NCBI RefSeq assembly: GCF_000025985.1
Contig: NC_003228.3
Location: 992,001 to 1,056,000 of the forward strand
Length of the DNA: 64,000 bases
Source: Bacteroides fragilis NCTC 9343
Lineage (GTDB): Bacteria; Bacteroidota; Bacteroidia; Bacteroidales; Bacteroidaceae
Direction: 5' to 3'
The position numbers were made by a program, and so were the translations under genes. Of the stretch, positions 19,581-28,291 are shown in pieces. Each line of letters starts with the position of its first letter. The first letter of the stretch is position 1. Below the pieces are notes generated by a model. The model worked only from the letters and a program-made list of their open reading frames with translations. It was not told the DNA's origin and ran no database searches.

Positions 19581-19696
19581 AATCAAGTAATTCTATAAAC
19601 GGGAGTACAAAGGTACATGATAATTTCGGGAAACGTATGCAAGCAGCTGAAAATATGCCGTATCGTTGTTGCGGATACCTGAAACGCTTGCCCTCT

Positions 19697-19712
19697 TGCG
19701 TAACCCTACGCA
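19697..19712. repeat. Short perfect dyad, TGCGTA-ACCC-TACGCA
   Basis: Six-base arms with a four-base spacer lie 117 bases upstream of the GSCFA gene. The symmetry suggests a protein binding site or a small hairpin, but nothing identifies the factor. Confidence 0.35.
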
Positions 19713-19752
19713 TTCACGCTCCTGATTTGAAATACCATCTCCTGCAAAAGAT

Positions 19753-20260
19753 GGTTCTTCTTCAAATTTGGTGGTAAATTCTTTATTTCTTTATTTCCAA
19801 GTTGATAATTGTCCTTTTTGCTTGCTTTAATAAGAAAAAACAGACACCGGCTGAATAAGATAGCTTAAGTTTCGGAAGTGAGTTTACGCCGTCTGAACCG
19901 GTATCTTCCTCCTTATACCTTTTTTCAATTAACATTGTTAACGTCTTTTGCAGGTTGTCAGGTTCTTGTGCGCAAATAACAAGTCTTTTGCATTTAAAGA
20001 ACTTCTTATTCACATCCAAAGAACAAGCTTTAACTCTTTGTTAAAACAAAGCTTTTGAGGATAGAAATCTTACTTTTTAAAGATGTTGATTTTCAGAAGT
20101 TTTAGTCTAAGATTAGCTTCTTCACCTCACGGATGGACTCTGCGGGCGAAAACCGGGATACCTGCTTTTTTGTCAACTATAAACGAGGGCTTACCCTTCC
20201 GAAAACTGAATTAGATTCCATGAGTAAAAGAAAACTTACCACCAAATTTGAAGAAGAACC
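19753..20260. repeat. Perfect 25-bp inverted repeat flanking 458 bp
   Basis: The 25 bases at 19753-19777 are the exact reverse complement of 20236-20260; the identity does not extend on either side. The interior is A/T-rich and has no convincing gene; a 78-codon frame inside looks random. Flanks show no target-site duplication. It may be an invertible segment of the kind recombinases flip in Bacteroides, a small mobile element, or a remnant. No recombinase is nearby. The repeat itself is certain; its role is not. Confidence 0.85.
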
Positions 20261-20422
20261 CTCAAAAAATCGATCTTCCATCTTCCACCCTCTGTTTTAA
20301 GGTGATATTTCACGTAAGTATCTGAACTACAGATATAGATTGCACACTTCTTAAGCAAATATACCTTTTAAAGTATTTTGTTTTTTCGTTGTTTAATTAG
20401 GAAATGGTGCAGTCCTTATTTC

Positions 20423-20462
20423 GTCCCGTGTACCTGAGCCCATAAGCCCCGGTACGCGGACC
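20423..20462. repeat. GC-rich stem-loop in a gene-poor region
   Basis: CCGTGTACC (20426-20434) pairs with GGTACGCGG (20451-20459), nine pairs with one wobble. Two or three more pairs can form outside across a bulge. The sequence is clearly richer in G+C than its surroundings, suggesting a selected structure. It does not match a riboswitch class I know. Confidence 0.4.
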
Positions 20463-20555
20463 GGGATAAAGGTGCTGAGATAAGAAGTAAGATATTGATA
20501 TACGATGCTTTATAAGTATAGCAAAATTAAGATGTTTATTTACTTAATTGGCAGG

Positions 20556-20605
20556 ATAAAAAGAACCGCTGCTCTTTACGGGGGGCAATAAAGAAACAGC
20601 GGTTC
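20556..20605 (-). terminator. Terminator-like hairpin on the minus strand
   Basis: GAACCGCTG (20563-20571) pairs perfectly with CAGCGGTTC (20597-20605). On the minus strand the stem is followed by a T-rich run. This could end a transcript covering the uncertain ORF at 20680-21069. Confidence 0.55.
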
Positions 20606-20679
20606 GCATCAACTGGTTGAGTTTGTTGTAGAGATCTGGATTTAAGAATGTATATAAAGGTTCAAACTGAAAGAAAAAA

Positions 20680-21069
20680 CTAAAATGAAAATGGAATCTT
20701 TGAAATAGGTATGAAACTCCGGGGACACATCGTCCAAATGATGTCTGATTTACAAAATCGGGTGGCGGTGCAGATCTGCCGGATACGGGATTTATACTTA
20801 GTGATATATGAGTAGCTTGGACTTAGTATCAGGCGGGAATATCTCACCTTGTGAACTTTGAAGATGTATTGGGCTGTATCGAGAATCGTTTCTTTCCGTT
20901 CGGCTAAACAGGAAGAAGTGAAACAGTCTGAATATTCAAAGTCCTTGGTTTCTGTGGCATAGTATAGAATCTTTCTGCCTCGCTGAATGATGTAATTCAA
21001 TCTGTAATAACCATTGGCGTCGATTCCCCGGCGTTGGAAATATAAAATTCTGATAATAGGTTTGCCCAT
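20680..21069 (-). CDS. Uncharacterised small protein, uncertain
   Basis: A 129-codon frame with no recognised domain. Residues 1 to about 88 have a protein-like mix of charged, aromatic and hydrophobic residues (for example RRGIDANGYYRLNYI), whereas the tail is rich in Ile, Ser and Cys and looks less coding. I see no good ribosome-binding site upstream. The terminator-like hairpin at 20556-20605 lies downstream on the same strand, which mildly supports expression. It could be a small accessory protein, a decayed remnant or a chance frame. Confidence 0.35.
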   Translation of the reverse strand: MGKPIIRILYFQRRGIDANGYYRLNYIIQRGRKILYYATETKDFEYSDCFTSSCLAERKETILDTAQYIFKVHKVRYSRLILSPSYSYITKYKSRIRQICTATRFCKSDIIWTMCPRSFIPISKIPFSF

Positions 21070-21493
21070 GGCTTAAACGTAATAGGCAGGGAAAAATGAA
21101 CGGCCCTGCTGACCCGTTTGCGTTATATAATTTCATGCAGAGCAAGAAATAAATATATGCCAACCCATTACGGAGTTGGACACGGGGACAGAGCCGTTTT
21201 ATCCAAAAGCTGCGGACATATACGATCATATGCCCGTAGCTAAAGTAAGACAAAGAAATATTTATTTCTCTATCTCTGCTTAAAAAATTATATAACGCAT
21301 CACAAAGGTGAGAATTATTTTTGATTTAGCATAGCAAACGGTTAAAAAATGTATGAAATAACACTTTATCGGCTGGTAATGTTTTGCTGTATATGCTTTA
21401 TCATGAAACTATCCGCTTTAGTTTTAATTAACTGCTGAAATTAGTTTTTGAACTAAATCTTTTCGTTATTTGTGTTCAAATGAAGAAAAGGTT
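21070..21493. other. Intergenic region upstream of the BlaI-type regulator
   Basis: No gene is convincing. It includes an imperfect hairpin around 21210-21241 and A/T-rich sequence before the regulator. The promoter of the BlaI-M56 operon must lie here, but no clear -33/-7 pair stands out. Confidence 0.4.
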
Positions 21494-21859
21494 ATGAAAA
21501 GATTAACAGCAAAAGAAGAAGAGATTATGGGATTTTTCTGGGAGAAGGGTCCTTTGTTTGTGAAAGAGATACTGGCATTTTATGATGAGCCAAGACCACA
21601 TTTCAATACTTTGTCTACAATTGTGCGCGGATTGGAAGAGAAGGGCTTTTTAGCACATCATACTTATGGCAATACCTATCAGTATTATGCGGTAGTCAGC
21701 GAATCGGACTTTAGTAAACGTACGCTGAAAAGTGTAATTAGCAAGTATTTCAATAATTCGTATCTCAGTGCTGTGTCGTCATTGGTGAAGGAAGAAGATA
21801 TTTCGCTTGACGACCTCAAGAAGTTGATTCAGGAGGTGGAGCAAAAGAACGAAGAATAA
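21494..21859 (+). CDS. BlaI/MecI/CopY-family transcriptional repressor
   Basis: A 121-residue winged-helix protein (LTAKEEEIMGFFWEKGPLFVKEIL, then TLSTIVRGLEEKGFL for the recognition helix) of the penicillinase repressor family. In classical systems the repressor blocks its operon until the membrane peptidase partner triggers its inactivation. The M56 protein partner follows after 15 bases, making a two-gene operon. The start is the ATG at 21494, preceded by a GAAGAAAAGG purine stretch; the longer frame begins with TTG. No beta-lactamase gene is nearby, so the target is unknown. Confidence 0.9.
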   Translation: MKRLTAKEEEIMGFFWEKGPLFVKEILAFYDEPRPHFNTLSTIVRGLEEKGFLAHHTYGNTYQYYAVVSESDFSKRTLKSVISKYFNNSYLSAVSSLVKEEDISLDDLKKLIQEVEQKNEE

Positions 21860-21874
21860 TTAAATGATGCGGAT

Positions 21875-23437
21875 ATGATGGGACTCTTTTTCGTTTATAT
21901 AGTAAAGTCTTCTGTTTGCCTGGCAGGTTTTTATCTGTTTTACCGCTTGTTATTGAGCAAGGAGACATTTCACCGATTTAACAGGATCGCTCTGTTGACT
22001 CTGTTGTTGCTGTCTCTGTTGTTGCCTCTTGTTCAACTGACTACTATCGAACAGACAGAAGTACATCAGACGATGCTTACTATCGAACAATTATTGATGA
22101 TGGCAGATATGCCGGTATCGGAGGTGACACCTGCCGAAGCGGTGACTTTATCCGGCATACAGATTCTTTTGATGGTTTATTTATCAGGAGTTCTCTTTTT
22201 CGCCTGCCGGCATATTTATTCTTTGGGGCGTCTGTTGATGCTGCTGAGGTCAGGGGAGAAAGAGAAGATGGAAAACGGAATGACCTTAGTGATTCATCAA
22301 CAAAAGATTTCACCTTTCAGCTGGATGAAGTATATTGTTATCTCTAAAGTGGATTTGGAGGAGGATGGCAGAGAGATACTCATTCATGAGGCAGCACATG
22401 TTCGTAATCGTCACTCTGTCGATTTGCTGATTGCCGATATCTGTATTTTCTTTCAATGGTTCAATCCGGCTTCCTGGCTATTAAAGCAGGAACTTCAGAA
22501 TATTCATGAGTATGAAGCGGATGAGTCTGTTATCAGAGAGGGAGTTAATGCCAGGCAATATCAGTTGCTACTGATAAAAAAAGCTGTTGGCACAAGGCTC
22601 TACTCTATGGCCAACAGCTTTAATCACAGTAAACTTAAAAAACGTATCACTATGATGTTAAAAGAAAAGTCAAATCCATGGGCACGATTGAAGTACTTGT
22701 ATGTACTTCCTTTGGCCGCCATTGCTGTGACTGCATTTGCCCGTCCTGAGATTTCGGGTAAGATGGATGAAATCTCGGCCGTGAAAGTGAATGATTTCGT
22801 GCAAATAGTAGGGACTAAAGTGCCTGAAAAAAAGGTTGAGGTGTTGAAAGATACTGTGAAAAAAGATGCTCCGAAAGAAGAGGCTTTTGAAGTATCCCGG
22901 TTGGAAACGGTACCTACGCACTCGAAAGTAACCATAACGGATGGGATGAAAAGAAGCGGGATGGATTTGTTTTCGGTTAGAAATGCCGGTTCTCAACCTC
23001 AGCCCTTGATCCTTGTGGATGGAAAAGAGATAACCGGCGAGCAGATGCAACGGGATATCAATCCGGATATGATTGAGTCTATCAGTGTTCTGAAAGACGA
23101 AGCGTCGACAGCCATATATGGAGATAAGGCCAAACATGGCGTAATTCTGATTACACTGAAAGGAAAGGATGTGCAAAATGTGCTGTCTCTTTCTGCTTCG
23201 GATCCGGAAGACGGGGTGAAGGTTGTAGGAGTGGTCAAAGATCATCTGGATAAGCCATTGGCGGGGGCATCTGTATTTATTTCGGGAACCGTCTCGGGAA
23301 CAATGTCTGATGCTTATGGACGTTTTGTTCTTTTGGCTCCCAAGAACGCTATGCTCCGTATTTCATATACGGGCATGACAACAGTTGAAAAGGCTGTGGC
23401 TCCGGAGGTAAACGTGACATTGAATCCGGCAGACTAA
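21875..23437 (+). CDS. M56 (BlaR1/MecR1-like) membrane peptidase fused to plug-like and regulatory-like domains
   Basis: A 520-residue protein. The N-terminal half has four hydrophobic segments and the zinc-peptidase motif HEAAH (171-175) followed by NRHSVD, typical of M56 antirepressors. The C-terminal part is not a penicillin-binding sensor: residues about 365-430 resemble a TonB receptor plug (ILVDGKEITG, ISVLKDEASTAIYG), and about 445-520 resemble a carboxypeptidase-regulatory domain (DKPLAGASVFI, MSDAYGRFVL). This is the reverse of the SusC order. The protein probably senses an envelope signal and relays it to the adjacent BlaI-type repressor. The ligand is unknown. Confidence 0.88.
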   Translation: MMGLFFVYIVKSSVCLAGFYLFYRLLLSKETFHRFNRIALLTLLLLSLLLPLVQLTTIEQTEVHQTMLTIEQLLMMADMPVSEVTPAEAVTLSGIQILLMVYLSGVLFFACRHIYSLGRLLMLLRSGEKEKMENGMTLVIHQQKISPFSWMKYIVISKVDLEEDGREILIHEAAHVRNRHSVDLLIADICIFFQWFNPASWLLKQELQNIHEYEADESVIREGVNARQYQLLLIKKAVGTRLYSMANSFNHSKLKKRITMMLKEKSNPWARLKYLYVLPLAAIAVTAFARPEISGKMDEISAVKVNDFVQIVGTKVPEKKVEVLKDTVKKDAPKEEAFEVSRLETVPTHSKVTITDGMKRSGMDLFSVRNAGSQPQPLILVDGKEITGEQMQRDINPDMIESISVLKDEASTAIYGDKAKHGVILITLKGKDVQNVLSLSASDPEDGVKVVGVVKDHLDKPLAGASVFISGTVSGTMSDAYGRFVLLAPKNAMLRISYTGMTTVEKAVAPEVNVTLNPAD

Positions 23438-23490
23438 AAAATATTTATTGTGGGGTGCTACTCCCACAGACCAATGTGTCAAAACTCACC

Positions 23491-23628
23491 ATGGAGGATA
23501 AGCCTTCTATCCCCGGTCGGAAGGATGGAAAAAAACGGGAAAATATCGATTTGAAAGAACTTTATCAATTATATAATGAAATAGATTCGTATATTAGCCA
23601 ACGATATAACGAACTGTTTGGACTCTGA
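23491..23628 (+). CDS. Small 45-residue ORF, possible gene
   Basis: The frame starts MEDKPSIPGRK and ends YNELFGL. It is hydrophilic, rich in Lys, Asp, Glu and Tyr, with a predicted helix in its second half. It lies 53 bases after the M56 gene and 50 bases before the histidine kinase, in the same orientation, so it could be part of that operon. I do not recognise a family. A TGTGGG...CCCACA hairpin lies just upstream. Being short, it may be a chance frame. Confidence 0.4.
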   Translation: MEDKPSIPGRKDGKKRENIDLKELYQLYNEIDSYISQRYNELFGL

Positions 23629-23678
23629 AGCCATGTTTATTCCGAGTCGGAGGATTACACTTTAACCATTATGTATTT

Positions 23679-25721
23679 ATGAAGAGATTATTATCCGTTT
23701 TTCTATTTCTATTTTGCTGCGTTATAGCGGCCGATGCACAAGACGATGCCGCACAGTATGATTCGATAATGAATCTGATGAAAAATAAAAAGATTCCTTT
23801 GATGGAACGTTATTATATGACCGGGGATATCGAATATCTTTCACGGGAGCATCAGATTGCCGTGCTGAAGCAATTGATTCCGGAAGCGAAAGAGGTGGAG
23901 GATAAGGCGGTCATTACCCGTCTTTATTCCATTGTAGCCATGTTCGAAAATCAACTTGGACATATGACTGAGGCTAAAAACTATCTGGACAGTGCTTTTA
24001 TGAATAAGGGAAAGTTTGAAAACAACAATATTTCCGGTATGATGCACTACATTGCCGGAATCTATTATTCGGATAAGAACCTGATGGAACAGGCACATGA
24101 GAATTATTATCAGGCTGCTGAGTATTTTAATCGCAATGAAATGAAGCCGGCCATCTTAACGGAGATTTATTATGATCTGTCTATCATTTACTCGATGTGG
24201 CAAGATGATGAGGGATTACATGAATTGTCGGAAGCGATGAAAGACTTACCGGTAGATTTCCCTTTTCAGCAGATATTGAAGTGGACCATAAAGGCGAAAT
24301 ACTTTTATGCCTTATATCAGAATGAACACCGGGTGGATTTGCTGGATTCTGTGACGAAGTATAACCAGGAGGCTTTTAAGGTCTACACATCCACCGAAAA
24401 TCCTTATGACGTGGGATATGTCATATCCGACAATTATTTGCACCAGGCAATAGTTTACAGTGAGGCGGGAAAAATCAAGGAAGCCGAACAGTGCTTTGAA
24501 ACGGGTAAGAAACTGATGAATCCTAAAAAGATCGATGCCAATGTTTCGGTCAGTTATGTTTCGGGAGTAATTGCCTATTATCAGGCTGATTATGAATTGG
24601 CCGAACAACATTTACAGGACGGACTGCGTGAGTTGAAGCGGATGGATGAAGAGCAGGAGGTGGATTACTATCATGCTTTGATTGAATTCTATACACTGTT
24701 GGCTAAGGTATACGAGAAGCAGGAACTTTATAATAAGGCTTTGGAGGCAGCCCGTAATTCACTGAAATATGAAACTCGCTTGTTTGACAAAAATAGCAAT
24801 AAGACGATCCAGAAATTACGGACACAATATAATCTGAATGAAAAGGAACGGGTTGTGGAGCAATTGTCCGCTATTAACGAAAAGAACCGACGGATTAATA
24901 TTCTTTCGGCCATTCTTATTGTTCTGGCACTGGTCACTATCTTTTTACTTTTGAAACGCTATCGTTCGCGCCAGCGTATTCATGAAGGAATGTTGCAGAT
25001 TGCCAAACTAAAGCAGCAGGAAGCTGAACTTCTGGTTAAGTTGCAGAAGACAAAACTTGAGGAAAGGGAACGGGAGTTCCAGTCTTTAGTGCATGAAGCG
25101 CAACAGCGTAAAGTTCAATATTATCTGGAAGGTCTTGAGGTGGAAAGAAAGCGATTGGCGAAGGAACTTCATGATAATGTTTCCAATGAATTATTGGCCA
25201 TCAAGATGAAAATCACCGATGGAACAAGTAGCTGTGAGGAGATCATGGACACGTTACAAACTTTGCAAGCGGAAGTACGGGGCATTTCGCATGACCTGAT
25301 GCCACCTATTTTCAAATACGCTTCGTTATCGGAGATTCTTCAGGATTATGTATATCAGCATAATCAGCCGGGGCAGACCGAACTGGAGCTGTTGCTCGAA
25401 CCGGAGGATAACTTTGACAATTTATCGCAGAAGGTGTCGCTGGAGATCTATCGAATTGTACAGGAAGCTGTTGGTAACTCGTTGAAGCATGCACAAGCCA
25501 CGCTGGTGAAGATTATCCTGGTGCGGGAAGATAACAAGGTGAAATTGACGGTTTCGGATAATGGAAGAGGATTTGAGCAACAGACCGGGAAGACGGGAAT
25601 TGGTCTTACTATCATAAAAGAGCGTGTGGAAAACCTGAGGGGAACTCTGACTTTGAACTCTGCTCCGGGAAAAGGAACAGAGCTGATCGTGGAAATCGAT
25701 CTGGAGAATCTGGAAAAATAA
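23679..25721 (+). CDS. TPR-containing sensor histidine kinase (HisKA_3 type)
   Basis: A 680-residue protein with a signal peptide ending near ADAQ, then tetratricopeptide-like helical repeats up to about 400, a transmembrane helix (ILSAILIVLALVTIFLLL) and a coiled coil. The kinase core follows: RKRLAKELHDN with His498, the HisKA_3 dimerisation/phosphoacceptor pattern of NarL-type sensors, then an HATPase with DNGRGF. Such kinases phosphorylate a LuxR/NarL-type response regulator, but none is adjacent, so it is an orphan in this window. The neighbouring BlaI-M56 genes suggest an envelope signalling cluster, which is inference. Confidence 0.9.
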   Translation: MKRLLSVFLFLFCCVIAADAQDDAAQYDSIMNLMKNKKIPLMERYYMTGDIEYLSREHQIAVLKQLIPEAKEVEDKAVITRLYSIVAMFENQLGHMTEAKNYLDSAFMNKGKFENNNISGMMHYIAGIYYSDKNLMEQAHENYYQAAEYFNRNEMKPAILTEIYYDLSIIYSMWQDDEGLHELSEAMKDLPVDFPFQQILKWTIKAKYFYALYQNEHRVDLLDSVTKYNQEAFKVYTSTENPYDVGYVISDNYLHQAIVYSEAGKIKEAEQCFETGKKLMNPKKIDANVSVSYVSGVIAYYQADYELAEQHLQDGLRELKRMDEEQEVDYYHALIEFYTLLAKVYEKQELYNKALEAARNSLKYETRLFDKNSNKTIQKLRTQYNLNEKERVVEQLSAINEKNRRINILSAILIVLALVTIFLLLKRYRSRQRIHEGMLQIAKLKQQEAELLVKLQKTKLEEREREFQSLVHEAQQRKVQYYLEGLEVERKRLAKELHDNVSNELLAIKMKITDGTSSCEEIMDTLQTLQAEVRGISHDLMPPIFKYASLSEILQDYVYQHNQPGQTELELLLEPEDNFDNLSQKVSLEIYRIVQEAVGNSLKHAQATLVKIILVREDNKVKLTVSDNGRGFEQQTGKTGIGLTIIKERVENLRGTLTLNSAPGKGTELIVEIDLENLEK

Positions 25722-25743
25722 AAGAGAGATAACAGTTTGTTTA

Positions 25744-25787
25744 CCACCGATTACGTAAACCGGGATAACCGTTTGGGTAATCGGTGG
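25744..25787. terminator. Bidirectional hairpin between convergent genes
   Basis: CCACCGATTAC (25744-25754) and GTAATCGGTGG (25777-25787) are perfect 11-base arms, with further AAAC/GTTT pairing inside. It separates the histidine kinase from the convergent lipoprotein gene. Confidence 0.65.
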
Positions 25788-25816
25788 CGTTGGAGATATA
25801 TCCTATTGTCAAATAT

Positions 25817-26953
25817 TTATTTTATCTGATAGCTGAAAATGACAGGATTAGAGTCGCTGTCCAATGATTCTGTCAATTTATATAGTTTATCGGACATTTT
25901 ATCCTTGAAAGATGGATGATTGTCTACGATAGCTTTGAGGCTGAACAGGGTCGTAGGATAAACCGTGAAGAATACACGGTTGTTGGCTCCTTCCACCGGT
26001 ATGTATTGGTGTAAGTCTGTTTGGTATCCCGTATTTCGTATCTTATTGTATTTCAATAATTTGTTTTGCGTTTTATCAAATACATATACACCGAACAGAT
26101 TCGTACTGAACATTAAATACTGGGGAGCATTTGCCACATTAGCCATTAAATATACATATCGATCCCAGGTGAATTTATTAAGCTCACGACAGGTGTATTC
26201 TTTGTCTTTAGCAGCTTCCGGAAAATTCTCGTTCATAAAATCGAAAGAGTAGTAAGGGGTTATCTTTCCGTCTTCCAGTTGGTAGATGGTGTTATCGAAT
26301 TTTCTGGTAAATACAATAGGAGTGGTTCCATTCAGCCGGCTTCCTCCGATAAAACAATAAGGAGCTATTTCTCGGAGTGGTTTTAATAGTTCAGTCTTTT
26401 GGTTGTCCGGGGCTATTACTGTGATGGATGATGTGGATAACTGATTATTAATATATGTGGCATTTTCTAAATATGTCACTCCGTTGTCAATTGCTATTGA
26501 ATGATAGTATCCTTGTAGTTTGGTAGTTTTAATGAAGTTTCCTTGTAAGTCATAATATATCAGTGAGGTCGGGTCAGCCAGGAATACTAAATTTTCATTT
26601 TGCCTGTCTATGGCTATATCCAGTATGCTTCCATATTCTCCTTTACCTATCCCTACACGGTGTATGGTAAATAGGTGTCTGCCTTTGTCATTGAAAGCCA
26701 ACACTTGCTTCATGGATTTATCTAAAATATAATAGGTGTTTTTCCATTCTATTACCCGATTTATACGCTTTATCAATGCATTGTCTTTGGTTTCCAAGCA
26801 GAAGACTTGAGGATTTTTTAGGAAAAGAGTGTCATCCACTACTTTTTCTACTGTTTCTAACTTTGCGACCGAACCTGTTATTTCATTCTGGGTCATACAT
26901 CCGCAGAACATTATAATCAATAGGAAGCTGGAGAAAAATATTTTTTTTATCAT
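25817..26953 (-). CDS. 6-bladed beta-propeller lipoprotein
   Basis: A 378-residue protein beginning MIKKIFFSS, a lipoprotein signal peptide with a cysteine after a hydrophobic stretch (IIMFCGC). The rest has propeller-blade features such as LDIAIDRQNENLVFLAD and YYILDKSMKQVLAFNDKG, as in the 6-bladed beta-propeller family common in Bacteroides. These proteins are surface or periplasmic and of unknown function. The ATG at 26953 is chosen because it gives the signal peptide at the N-terminus; an in-frame ATG at 26992 would precede it. Confidence 0.85.
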   Translation of the reverse strand: MIKKIFFSSFLLIIMFCGCMTQNEITGSVAKLETVEKVVDDTLFLKNPQVFCLETKDNALIKRINRVIEWKNTYYILDKSMKQVLAFNDKGRHLFTIHRVGIGKGEYGSILDIAIDRQNENLVFLADPTSLIYYDLQGNFIKTTKLQGYYHSIAIDNGVTYLENATYINNQLSTSSITVIAPDNQKTELLKPLREIAPYCFIGGSRLNGTTPIVFTRKFDNTIYQLEDGKITPYYSFDFMNENFPEAAKDKEYTCRELNKFTWDRYVYLMANVANAPQYLMFSTNLFGVYVFDKTQNKLLKYNKIRNTGYQTDLHQYIPVEGANNRVFFTVYPTTLFSLKAIVDNHPSFKDKMSDKLYKLTESLDSDSNPVIFSYQIK

Positions 26954-27289
26954 ATTAAAGAGGTCTTTGACTAATATCTGCACTAAAATCATATTCGCAT
27001 GCGATTATATCCATTATTATATTCGTATCCGATTGGTGTCAATGCCCCGATATTGGATAAAAAATTGAAGATTGAATTTAATTGTAGTGATTATGCGCAA
27101 GACAATGGGCGCTGCAATGCCGGGTAAGAAAAGTACTCGTTTTCGCATAGTGTTAACTTTTAAGGGATATTCTTATTATCGGTAAAGATACTAAAAATAT
27201 TATGTAATAACGCTTCCTTTGCAACTCTTTTTATTTTATCTGGCTTTTTTCGCTTCTTTGTTAAGAATTCATCTTCTATATAAACCTGT
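26954..27289. other. Intergenic region between lipoprotein and miaA
   Basis: A/T-rich sequence without a convincing gene. A 67-codon minus-strand frame at 27160-27363 overlaps the 3' end of miaA and looks like chance. No clear promoter box was found. Confidence 0.4.
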
Positions 27290-28195
27290 TTATTTAATTG
27301 AGGCCTGAAGATACGATAATATTTCTTTCTCTTGTTCAGGATGGAACCATCTGATCTCTTCATCCCGTTTGAACCAGGTCATTTGTTTGCGTGAGTAGAT
27401 ACGTGAGTTCTGTTTTATTTTTTCGATAGCGAAGTCAAGATCCCACTCTCCATCCAGATATTTAAATATTTCCTTATAGCCTACAGTGTTCAGGGAGTTC
27501 AACTCTCGGTGGGCATATACGGAGCGGGCTTCTTCCAGCAATCCTTCGTCCATCATCTGGTCTACACGACGGTTGATGCGATCATATAATTCGGCGCGAT
27601 CTCGCGTCAGTCCTATTTTTAGGATGTGGAACGGGCGTTCCTTTTTTTGTTGTGTACGGAAAGAGGTATAAGTTTTCCCTGTCATGTAACAGATTTCCAA
27701 GGCGTGGATGACTCGTTTGGGATTTTTTAAATCTACAATTTTATAGTACTCCGGATCCAGTAGCTTCAGTTCGGCACAGAGATTATCGAGTCCTTCTGTG
27801 TCATATTTATGTAGCAAGAGCTCACGAGTCTCGGCATCTACTGTCGGTATGTCATCAATGCCTTTGCAGATGGCATCCACATACATCATAGAGCCTCCGG
27901 TGAGCAGGACGACATGATGTTGTTGAAATAACTGTTCGAGAACACTCATTACTTCCGTCTCGTATTGGGCGGCACTGTAATAATCGGTAAGTTGCAGGGT
28001 ACCTACAAAGTAGTGTGGAACCCGTTTTAATTGCTCCGGGGTCGGAGCAGCCGTTCCTATCTTAAGTTCGGCGTATAACTGTCGGGAGTCAGACGAAATG
28101 ATACTCGTCTTGAAATATTCTGCTATGCGGAGGCTTAACTCCGTTTTTCCTACACCTGTAGGACCTATAAGTACAATTAAAGTTTTGGCAGTCAT
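27290..28195 (-). CDS. miaA: tRNA dimethylallyltransferase MiaA
   Basis: A 301-residue enzyme with the P-loop [13 protein letters not shown], the SSDSRQLY motif and the [10 protein letters not shown] substrate loop of the MiaA family. MiaA transfers a dimethylallyl group to A37 in tRNAs reading codons that begin with U, aiding decoding. The size is normal. It follows the pRiA4b ORF-3-like gene on the same strand across 96 bases that contain a long hairpin. Confidence 0.95.
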
Positions 28196-28212
28196 AACGA
28201 TTGGTCATGTGA

Positions 28213-28290
28213 TAATGTACCCATGTGACAGCATAGGGGGCGGGTAGTAAGATGTCATAACCCACCGGATGTGGTCACATGGGCATATTA
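28213..28290. repeat. Long imperfect inverted repeat upstream of miaA
   Basis: Arms at 28213-28229 and 28274-28290 match at 14 of 17 bases around a 44-base loop that holds a smaller GGGT/ACCC stem. The 96-base gap is almost entirely structured. It could act as terminator or attenuator before miaA, or be a dispersed palindromic element. Confidence 0.5.
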
Positions 28291-28291
28291 T

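Noticed and set aside
19783..20019. 78-codon minus-strand frame inside the inverted-repeat segment
   Set aside because: No ribosome-binding site, family motif or supportive composition. The segment looks non-coding.
27160..27363. 67-codon minus-strand frame with a basic, Lys/Arg-rich product
   Set aside because: It overlaps the 3' end of miaA in another frame, lacks a promoter or ribosome-binding site, and its basic composition follows from A/T-rich sequence.
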